A stretch of DNA of 27,327 nucleotides, taken from a virus. Position 1 is the stretch's first letter. Each line of letters starts with the position of its first letter. Location of the stretch: IMG/VR virus record IMGVR_UViG_3300042484_000673, positions 1 through 27,327 of that record, one strand, 5' to 3'. Shown here piece by piece: positions 5,728-10,402 of this stretch. The translations under genes were made by a program, and so were the position numbers. Under the pieces are notes generated by a model. The model saw only the letters and a program-made list of their open reading frames with translations, did no database searches and was not told the origin of the DNA.

Positions 5728-6018
5728 CCGAGAAGGATTTGAATTTTCCAGATTTTTTTCGTGGAGTCTATTACCAATCTTAGCGAGTTCATCCGCTAGT
5801 AATCTAACCTGTTTACTTTCTACAGGATCCTCTATGGTTCTTGCCAATTCATGGAGATTAATAATACATTCACCAAATTCTAAATTTTTTTTCGGACCAC
5901 AATTACAGTTCCTACCTTGGTTACATTCGCCAGTGCAAGAACTTTGCATATTAAAAAATTTTTTCAGGACGGTCCACAGAGACCAGAAGCGTTCTTTATA
6001 CACTTTAACGGGATCCAT
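5713..6018 (-). CDS. Small protein with CNQGRxCxC cysteine motif (101 aa)
   Basis: Residues 28-40 carry C-x3-C-x5-C-x-C (CTGECNQGRNCNC), a compact likely metal-binding motif that recurs in small phage proteins from memory. The N-terminus is aromatic and basic, and the second half is a helical segment ending in a basic Ser/Arg/Lys tail. The start at 6018 overlaps the previous gene by 14 bases. No enzyme function can be assigned; a zinc-stabilised adaptor is a guess. Confidence 0.7.
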   Translation of the reverse strand: MDPVKVYKERFWSLWTVLKKFFNMQSSCTGECNQGRNCNCGPKKNLEFGECIINLHELARTIEDPVESKQVRLLADELAKIGNRLHEKNLENSNPSRSSRK

Positions 6019-6115
6019 ACAGTTGTCTTTCCAGTTCTTGTATTCTCTCTAAGAGTTTCAGTACCTCACTCATTGGTACCCATTTACCAGATATATCAGT
6101 TGTTATATTTTTCAT
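6005..6115 (-). CDS. Microprotein with C-terminal helix (36 aa)
   Basis: The ATG overlaps the upstream TGA as ATGA. The product begins MKNITTDISGKWVPM and continues as an amphipathic helix (SEVLKLLERIQELERQLYG), probably a short coiled coil that could oligomerise. Its end overlaps the Cys-motif gene by 14 bases. Function unknown. Confidence 0.55.
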   Translation of the reverse strand: MKNITTDISGKWVPMSEVLKLLERIQELERQLYGSR

Positions 6116-6225
6116 TTAAATAACCATTTTAATATTTGAAAGAAACTCACTACACTACCCACTACTAAACAGAATACTATTACATACCCTACTATTGCAG
6201 TGATAAGATATGGTATTATATTCAT
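6112..6225 (-). CDS. Membrane microprotein (37 aa)
   Basis: The product is coupled by ATGA to both neighbours. One long hydrophobic segment (from MNIIPYLITAIVGY to VVGSVVSFF) is followed by the positive end KWLFK, so it should span the inner membrane with its C-terminus inside. It is one of a run of membrane or exported small proteins between 5.7 and 8.8 kb. Function unknown. Confidence 0.6.
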   Translation of the reverse strand: MNIIPYLITAIVGYVIVFCLVVGSVVSFFQILKWLFK

Positions 6226-6461
6226 TCTATTAATGTCCTCTCTTGTATATGCCACCACCTCTCTACAGCAGCCTTGGCGGATTCAGAGTTAATATACATT
6301 CCTAATGAGAAAACCTCTTTGTTGTCTGGATAGATGGTTGTCGTGTGTTTAGTTTTAATCTGATGTCCAGCAAGGCCAACTTCGCCAATGATTCTACCAC
6401 TCTCATCATAATACAGAAAGTTTGCAACGGTCTCTCCGTCTTTCCATTTACGAATATTCAT
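6222..6461 (-). CDS. Hypothetical protein (79 aa)
   Basis: Start ATG at 6461 overlaps the upstream TGA as ATGA. The protein appears to be a small antiparallel beta domain (NFLYYDESGRIIGEV, TIYPDNKEVFSLG) followed by a helix (ESAKAAVERWWHIQE). This fold resembles many small phage proteins, but I cannot name a family. It is cytoplasmic by composition. Confidence 0.7.
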   Translation of the reverse strand: MNIRKWKDGETVANFLYYDESGRIIGEVGLAGHQIKTKHTTTIYPDNKEVFSLGMYINSESAKAAVERWWHIQERTLIE

Positions 6462-6613
6462 ATTGAAATATCTGGTCGGTCAAAGACCATTGCGAACCCA
6501 CAGATAGTTAATAATAGATAACCTTTTGGTGTGTATTCTTTGAAGTACCAGAAGCTAGGTTTGAACCAGAGGTCGGTATGAGTCCAGTATTGGAATATGT
6601 GTAGTAGCCTCAT
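6458..6613 (-). CDS. Aromatic membrane-associated microprotein (51 aa)
   Basis: ATGA overlaps at both ends (6610-6613 and 6458-6461) give good support despite the length. The sequence is very rich in Trp, Phe and Tyr (FQYWTHTDLWFKPSFWYF), followed by a short hydrophobic segment (GYLLLTICGFAMVF). It probably associates with the membrane interface. No family recognised. Confidence 0.6.
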   Translation of the reverse strand: MRLLHIFQYWTHTDLWFKPSFWYFKEYTPKGYLLLTICGFAMVFDRPDISI

Positions 6614-6819
6614 TTGGTGTCCCTATCTTTAATGATTAAATTGGTTCGTTCTTTACCATTTTGGTCTACGCAGATCCAGATATGGCTCAGCGGCTTCTGA
6701 GGCCGACAGGTGAGAACGGTTTCGGTAGTATTGGTATCTTTTGGTATCGGAGGAAGGCCTTGTCCGGATGCGGCGGAAACGCAGAGGAAGTAGAGAGGTA
6801 CGAGGAGTAGTTTTGCCAT
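6610..6819 (-). CDS. Small exported protein (69 aa)
   Basis: The N-terminus MAKLLLVPLYFLCVSAASG is a typical signal peptide with cleavage near residue 20 (ASG-Q or SAA-S). The mature part is about 50 residues with two Cys (LTCRPQ and WICVDQ) likely to form one disulfide in the periplasm. The ribosome site is weak, and the 33-nt spacer upstream contains a 13-bp tandem repeat. Function unknown. Confidence 0.65.
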   Translation of the reverse strand: MAKLLLVPLYFLCVSAASGQGLPPIPKDTNTTETVLTCRPQKPLSHIWICVDQNGKERTNLIIKDRDTK

Positions 6820-6827
6820 GATATAGT

Positions 6828-6852
6828 GTTGCGTTTCGCCGTTGCGTTTCGC
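6828..6852. repeat. Tandem 13-bp duplication
   Basis: GTTGCGTTTCGC occurs at 6828-6839 and again at 6841-6852, separated by one C. The repeat unit is more GC-rich than its surroundings and overlaps the TAG stop of the 56-residue gene. It is likely a slippage duplication; a binding role is possible. Confidence 0.7.
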
Positions 6853-7022
6853 TATTTGGTGAGATTATTCCAAAGGTCTTTATATGTTTCGATTAAGGTC
6901 ATCCAAAGTTTAATAATCGTTTTGATTGGATGTTCTATAAGAGTGGCGAAAGCAATGAGTGTGGCTGGTATAGCGACCAGTATGGTAATAAGAACACCGA
7001 GTATACCTAAAAATGTAATCAT
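6852..7022 (-). CDS. Membrane microprotein (56 aa)
   Basis: The start overlaps the upstream TGA as ATGA. The N-terminal half is a hydrophobic helix (from MITFLGILGVLITILVAIP through TLIAFATLIE), and the rest is an amphipathic helix (KLWMTLIETYKDLWNN). It is likely a single-span inner-membrane protein with a short cytoplasmic tail. The unit also encodes other exported or membrane products. Function unknown. Confidence 0.62.
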   Translation of the reverse strand: MITFLGILGVLITILVAIPATLIAFATLIEHPIKTIIKLWMTLIETYKDLWNNLTK

Positions 7023-7321
7023 GATTTTATAAAGTCAATAATGCCTTGTGATGTATTCATATGGCGAGTTTTGTAGGACCGATATTCTTTCAGTTCTTCC
7101 TCAAGTTCGGAGATTCGTCTATGAAGTAAAGAGTTTTCATTCTCTGTATGGGATAGGTTTAATTTTAATTGTGTATCAGGTACGGTATCTTCATAACCTG
7201 GATGATATGGTGCTTCTGCAACCAAATCAACCTTTAAATCATCACCAGCTGTATTTGGTACTATACAACCCATACCTGGATCATATGCCGTTTTTCTATC
7301 GTCAGATGTAAAGGTGGTCAT
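7019..7321 (-). CDS. Hypothetical protein with C-terminal coiled coil (100 aa)
   Basis: The ATG has a GGAGATAGGT leader. The N-terminal half is Pro/Asp/Gly-rich and probably unstructured (DDRKTAYDPGMGC). Residues about 55-85 form a coiled coil (ENSLLHRRISELEEELKEY). This would suit an oligomerising scaffold or adaptor, but no family is recognised. It is coupled to the downstream membrane microprotein. Confidence 0.68.
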   Translation of the reverse strand: MTTFTSDDRKTAYDPGMGCIVPNTAGDDLKVDLVAEAPYHPGYEDTVPDTQLKLNLSHTENENSLLHRRISELEEELKEYRSYKTRHMNTSQGIIDFIKS

Positions 7322-7330
7322 ACCTATCTC

Positions 7331-7513
7331 CTATTGTAATGTTGAACCCATTTCTTTTCGTATCTCATCAATACGGGACTGTAATACAGTAGCAGCCGTA
7401 TTGAAATGACCTGTGCCTTCGGATTGTGGCTTATAATAATGTCGTAACAGAGTTTCTTTTTCTGTTTCTAATACGGCCAAGTATTCTTCATTTGTAATGT
7501 TAAAATTTTTCAT
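7331..7513 (-). CDS. Hypothetical helical protein (60 aa)
   Basis: The ATG at 7513 (MKNFNITNEEYLAV) is preferred because it overlaps the TGA of the methyltransferase-like gene as ATGA, the usual arrangement here; an ATG at 7528 with AGGA upstream is possible. The product is a helical hairpin by appearance (EEYLAVLETEKETLLRHYY, then VLQSRIDEIRKEM) without Cys or membrane span. Function unknown. Confidence 0.65.
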   Translation of the reverse strand: MKNFNITNEEYLAVLETEKETLLRHYYKPQSEGTGHFNTAATVLQSRIDEIRKEMGSTLQ

Positions 7514-8115
7514 AGTTTCCATACCCATTGATATCCTGTATATATTCTTTCTTTACCGATTAAGTCCATAAATTGTTTTATATACAGGCCCTTACCCATT
7601 TCAATTGGATTACCAGCACCATCTTGACACTCTGGATTATCATCAACACAAATCATGGTGCCTTCTCGTAGGCATGGCATAATAGCGGTCAATTCAAAGA
7701 TGTGGTGTAATGATGACGGATGTGGATTATCCAAGTCAAAGTCAAATGAATCCAGATACAACAAATCAATCTTACGGTTCTGTGATACCCATACCTGAGA
7801 TTGTTGGTGTAAAAACTTTACAGAATCAGAACAGGTGAGATTGGCTTTCTTGGCCGTTGCCGTAGCAAAACGAATGTTATCGGAATTAATATCAACCGAA
7901 TAAAACTCACCACCATGATAATCAATGAAAGTATCAAAGATAGTGGTTGACATACCATCACCTTCAAAATTGTTTTCTTGCCGAGCACAACCAGTTTCTA
8001 CAACCAATGGTTCATGAATTGGTATCAAATGATTGAGCATCAGAGCAAATGATGGTGCTCGCTTGGTCGTTTTATTGACCAGTTCTCCAATATGGTTAAA
8101 TTGTTCTTCGGTCAT
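7510..8115 (-). CDS. Class I SAM-dependent methyltransferase-like protein
   Basis: The 201-residue protein has a motif I-like strand and loop at residues 38-57 (VVETGCARQENNF, then EGDGMST). An acidic end of the next strand (YSVDIN, D75) and a motif IV-like LLYLDSFDFD (119-127) follow, then ICVDDNP, in the order of a Rossmann-type methyltransferase. The Cys/Arg in the glycine loop is unusual but occurs in phage and glycan-linked methyltransferases. The substrate cannot be told from sequence. It is coupled to a 26-residue membrane microprotein upstream (ATGA). Confidence 0.75.
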   Translation of the reverse strand: MTEEQFNHIGELVNKTTKRAPSFALMLNHLIPIHEPLVVETGCARQENNFEGDGMSTTIFDTFIDYHGGEFYSVDINSDNIRFATATAKKANLTCSDSVKFLHQQSQVWVSQNRKIDLLYLDSFDFDLDNPHPSSLHHIFELTAIMPCLREGTMICVDDNPECQDGAGNPIEMGKGLYIKQFMDLIGKERIYTGYQWVWKL

Positions 8116-8192
8116 AAGATGTGGCTATAAAAGGTATATGCAACCATGATAATAGAAATAATAACTAGTGTTACTGTGAGCGCTGTTTCCAT
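8112..8192 (-). CDS. Membrane microprotein (26 aa)
   Basis: It starts inside the 3' end of the preceding gene (22-base overlap), and its TGA overlaps the methyltransferase ATG as ATGA. The product is essentially one hydrophobic helix (METALTVTLVIISIIMVAY) ending FYSHIL. It may be functional or serve only to couple ribosomes into the methyltransferase gene. Confidence 0.5.
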   Translation of the reverse strand: METALTVTLVIISIIMVAYTFYSHIL

Positions 8193-8566
8193 AATTCCTC
8201 GCAAATTGATTTTTTGTCAGCTAACGATAAACAATCTTCCATAAACTCTTTCTGTTCCTTACTTATCTGTGCTACCACAGGTTTTACAGGTTCAGGCTTC
8301 ACTTCTACTTTTGGTAGAGGTGGTGGTGTTTCATCAATCACAACCACAGGTGGTGCCGTTTTAGCAATTACATTAAGTGGTTCTGGTGTGCCTTCTGACC
8401 GTGAGAATACGAAAATGATTATAAGAGCAAAGAAACCTGCCAGTAAAAATTTCCAATACATTACACAGACAATGCCAATACCAATAGCAATGATTGTAAA
8501 GATGATAATGGTTTCTAAGCGACCTTGTGTGATGCCTAAGGTCGTTAGAATTGTATTATAGTCCAT
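8171..8566 (-). CDS. Two-span membrane protein with Pro-rich linker (131 aa)
   Basis: Residues about 19-36 and 39-55 are hydrophobic helices separated by a short turn. They are followed by a long Pro/Val/Glu-rich segment (58-105, with ETPPPLPKVEVKPEP) and a small C-terminal part with two Cys. The layout resembles a membrane anchor with an extended TonB-like spacer crossing a compartment. It is two bases from the lipoprotein gene, so an envelope role, such as exclusion or remodelling, is a fair inference. Confidence 0.68.
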   Translation of the reverse strand: MDYNTILTTLGITQGRLETIIIFTIIAIGIGIVCVMYWKFLLAGFFALIIIFVFSRSEGTPEPLNVIAKTAPPVVVIDETPPPLPKVEVKPEPVKPVVAQISKEQKEFMEDCLSLADKKSICEELWKQRSQ

Positions 8567-8568
8567 GA

Positions 8569-8808
8569 TTACTTAGCACGCTTAGGATCACAATGAACAT
8601 TGATAGGCACCAATACTTTACCATGTGGAGTAACTTGACTAACATACTCAACATAAGGTTTCATATTAGCATCTTCACATTCACCAACACCACGAATTAC
8701 ATCACGGCGTTCCATCTTCTCTACCTTTTCGGCACCAACCACCGTAGGTGTGGATGCACAAGCCGGTAACAATAACAACGGCAATAACATAATAAAATAC
8801 TTCTTCAC
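8569..8808 (-). CDS. Small lipoprotein (79 aa), GTG start
   Basis: The start is GTG at 8808 with GGAG seven bases upstream. MKKYF plus a Leu-rich core and the lipobox LPAC (Cys17) mark a signal-peptidase-II substrate. The mature chain has two more Cys (GECED, VHCDPK). It is the first gene behind the promoter at 8841-8869 and precedes the Pro-rich membrane protein, so the two may work together in the envelope. Confidence 0.75.
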   Translation of the reverse strand: MKKYFIMLLPLLLLPACASTPTVVGAEKVEKMERRDVIRGVGECEDANMKPYVEYVSQVTPHGKVLVPINVHCDPKRAK

Positions 8809-8840
8809 TTTAAATCTCCAATAATAAACATAATAAAAAT

Positions 8841-8869
8841 ATTATACTATAAGTCAATATGATTAGCAA
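8841..8869 (-). promoter_or_regulatory. Probable sigma70-like promoter
   Basis: The minus strand reads TTGCTA (8869-8864), 17-bp spacer, TATAAT (8846-8841). The -35 is weaker than at the other sites and overlaps the end of the upstream gene. A tempting TTGACT lies only 5 bp from the same -10 and cannot be its -35. Confidence 0.5.
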
Positions 8870-9198
8870 CCAGTCCATCTAATTGTACCATATTCTTTTC
8901 GTATAACATTGCCACGAGGAAAGTTTTTAGCTGGAGCTTTCCAACTTGCCGCTTTCCAAATATCGCCAGTATTCAAATCAATGAATGAATGGCAACTTCT
9001 TTGTTTCAAGGATGACCCATGGTCATACCAATGAAAAATTCTTACATACTTATTACCAGCATCAAAACCTGTGGTAAATCCAAGGTCGTTTTTGAATTGG
9101 CATTTATCTTGATAAGAAGCATAATTACTTTCAATATATTTTTGGTATTCTTCAATATGTGGAAGAAGTTTTAAAAGCTTTTCACCTGATTTAGTCAT
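8863..9198 (-). CDS. Conserved hypothetical with GDIWKAASWKAPAK motif (111 aa)
   Basis: The ATG at 9198 (MTKSGEKLLK) is preferred because GGGA lies six bases before it; an upstream ATG at 9210 has no ribosome site. The C-terminal half has FIDLNTGDIWKAASWKAPA followed by RGNV, a motif I recall in small proteins of many phages and large DNA viruses, without a known activity. The N-terminal half is helical. It stands alone behind a strong promoter and a highly structured leader, so its expression is probably controlled at the RNA level. Confidence 0.72.
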   Translation of the reverse strand: MTKSGEKLLKLLPHIEEYQKYIESNYASYQDKCQFKNDLGFTTGFDAGNKYVRIFHWYDHGSSLKQRSCHSFIDLNTGDIWKAASWKAPAKNFPRGNVIRKEYGTIRWTGC

Positions 9199-9316
9199 AA
9201 TATATCCCATAATAAAAAGCTAGTTTTTCTTTAAGGCCTATAACTAGCAAAAATAGGCCGCTTCAGTTTTGTGAGATTTATGGTCCTCACCGGACGGCAC
9301 CGCCCTTGACCACTTG
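9199..9316 (-). promoter_or_regulatory. Structured 5' leader: two tandem H-type pseudoknots
   Basis: From the predicted transcription start (about 9316), the RNA can form UGGUC (9312-9308)/GACCA (9285-9281) interleaved with GUGAG (9290-9286)/CUCAC (9275-9271). It can then form GGCCUAU (9259-9253)/AUAGGCC (9241-9235) interleaved with GCUAGUU (9248-9242)/AACUAGC (9225-9219). In each case the second arm abuts the third with no linker. The last arm is followed by UUUUU and then the GGGA ribosome site, so a terminator alternative also exists. A riboswitch or regulatory RNA is inferred. Confidence 0.6.
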
Positions 9317-9322
9317 ATACCA

Positions 9323-9350
9323 ATTATAACACAACCACCTATATTGTCAA
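9323..9350 (-). promoter_or_regulatory. Consensus sigma70 promoter
   Basis: The minus strand reads TTGACA (9350-9345), 16-bp spacer, TATAAT (9328-9323), both hexamers perfect. An inverted repeat GTTGTT-N4-AACAAC (9357-9372) ends six bases upstream of the -35, the same spacing as at the 1229-1256 promoter. Confidence 0.85.
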
Positions 9351-9371
9351 ATGGCTGTTGTTTTGAAACAA

Positions 9372-9485
9372 CTATTTACCACCTAGTGATTGTATCATTT
9401 CGGTGAGTAATTTTCTAGCCATGGAATCTGGTGTAGTCCAACACCGAATTCTTTTTAAATTGGCAACCAAATCATTCTGTGTCAT
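9372..9485 (-). CDS. Hypothetical microprotein (37 aa)
   Basis: The ATG lies 14 bases inside the end of the MazG-like gene. The product starts MTQNDLVANLKRIRCW and ends with a helical MARKLLTEMIQSLGGK. It is soluble and basic. The stop codon touches the inverted repeat preceding the 9323-9350 promoter, marking the end of the unit. Function unknown. Confidence 0.5.
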   Translation of the reverse strand: MTQNDLVANLKRIRCWTTPDSMARKLLTEMIQSLGGK

Positions 9486-9753
9486 AGATACTAGACCAAA
9501 TCTTCAACTTTTCTTTTTTATAATGTCTAGCAGCATTAATTGCAGTATCAGACAATACACATTGTTCGGTTAATATATCAATCATCGCCAATACTTGGCC
9601 AACTTCCATTTGTAATTCTTCTAGTGTCGTGCCGGATTCTGGCAAAGGCCATCTTGATTCTGTGCCAAAACGAAATACTTTGGATGCAGCTTGTATTACT
9701 TCAGCACATTCTTCTTGTAAAATCAGTAGTGCTTCTTTTTGCTTCTCATTCAT
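9472..9753 (-). CDS. MazG-like NTP pyrophosphohydrolase-fold protein, altered metal site
   Basis: The ATG at 9753 (MNEKQKEAL) is chosen over a TTG at 9768. Residues 11-20 (ILQEECAEVI) match the first EExxE helix of all-alpha NTP pyrophosphatases of the MazG type, which hydrolyse (d)NTPs. The second motif, normally E-x-x-D, reads E50-V-G-Q53, so the metal-binding Asp is Gln. The 93-residue length suits the small phage members. Activity may be lost or changed; a role in nucleotide or alarmone control is inferred only from the fold. Confidence 0.7.
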   Translation of the reverse strand: MNEKQKEALLILQEECAEVIQAASKVFRFGTESRWPLPESGTTLEELQMEVGQVLAMIDILTEQCVLSDTAINAARHYKKEKLKIWSSIYDTE

Positions 9754-10012
9754 TTTTATCTTCTTCAATAAATTTAATCACAGGCATATATTCTTCCACT
9801 TTTTTAAGTGCTTCTAATTTTGTGGAAGCAATTACTTTGCAAGTATATAAACCATCTTTCATACTAATGGTAAATGGAACAACTCCATTAATAAACCATT
9901 CTTCTTTCACATAACACTTGATGTGCCATTCTCTGGCATTAAGGCATCGTTTAATCATTTCATCAGCGATCCTTTTAGGATCAAAATCATCAGCTTCAAT
10001 TATTTCAGGCAT
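9746..10012 (-). CDS. Hypothetical protein (88 aa)
   Basis: It overlaps both neighbours by eight bases. The start MPEIIEADDFDPKRIADEM is acidic, and the middle looks beta-rich (WHIKCYVKEEWFINGVVPF, LYTCKVIAS). It ends with a helix and an acidic tail. There is no recognisable motif. It belongs to the unit downstream of the CobT-like gene. Confidence 0.68.
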   Translation of the reverse strand: MPEIIEADDFDPKRIADEMIKRCLNAREWHIKCYVKEEWFINGVVPFTISMKDGLYTCKVIASTKLEALKKVEEYMPVIKFIEEDKNE

Positions 10013-10208
10013 TTTCGTTCAGTAATTGTTGGTTACGACCTTCGTTTAAAAATACTTCAACCATATGTTTAGCATCAACCAATGTTTCCATCACATTCAT
10101 TTTTCTAAACAATCGGTCACCAATGTAAAGTTCAACAACATAACAATGGTCATTATGAAAAATGTTGGCTTTTCTATCAACGGCATATCCTGTGTGTAAT
10201 AGTTTCAT
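10005..10208 (-). CDS. Hypothetical protein (67 aa)
   Basis: The ATG has GGAGAAGATAA upstream and overlaps the previous stop. The chain looks like a beta-hairpin with a following helix (CYVVELYIGDRLFRKMN, then LVDAKHMVEVFLNEG). Two His/Asp-rich turns are present (NIFHNDHC). No family recognised. Confidence 0.66.
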   Translation of the reverse strand: MKLLHTGYAVDRKANIFHNDHCYVVELYIGDRLFRKMNVMETLVDAKHMVEVFLNEGRNQQLLNENA

Positions 10209-10402
10209 TTATCTTCTCCAAAAGCGTATTTTTTGGCAGCTTCTTCTGCTTCTTCTTCGGTGTTATAAAACTCGGTTTTAAATAAATCAGACTCTTTAAA
10301 AAAGTCCACAACATATGGTGCCATGATACACGATGCCACAAATAATATATCAGCGTGGCGGTGTCCATGAGCACCAAAAAAAGATACTAACTGTTCTATC
10401 AT
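10205..10402 (-). CDS. Hypothetical protein (65 aa)
   Basis: Start codon overlaps the end of the CobT-like gene by four bases, consistent with coupling. The N-terminal half contains a His-rich GAHGHRH segment and a moderately hydrophobic stretch (ADILFVASCIMAPYVV) that could be buried or membrane-associated. The C-terminal half is an acidic/Ala helix. Function unknown. Confidence 0.66.
   Translation of the reverse strand: MIEQLVSFFGAHGHRHADILFVASCIMAPYVVDFFKESDLFKTEFYNTEEEAEEAAKKYAFGEDK

Noticed and set aside
8841-8856. TTGACT and TATAAT 5 bp apart as one promoter
   Set aside because: The spacing is far too short; the TATAAT is instead paired with a weaker TTGCTA at 17 bp.
9219-9259. PreQ1-I or SAM-II riboswitch as the identity of the second pseudoknot
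   Set aside because: Topology and A-rich loop are similar, but the conserved core bases of those classes are absent, and the downstream gene is not related to queuosine or methionine.
10177-10377. Alternative minus-strand frame overlapping the gene at 10205
   Set aside because: The frame at 10205-10402 is coupled to the CobT-like gene and has a normal composition; the alternative overlaps two well-supported genes.
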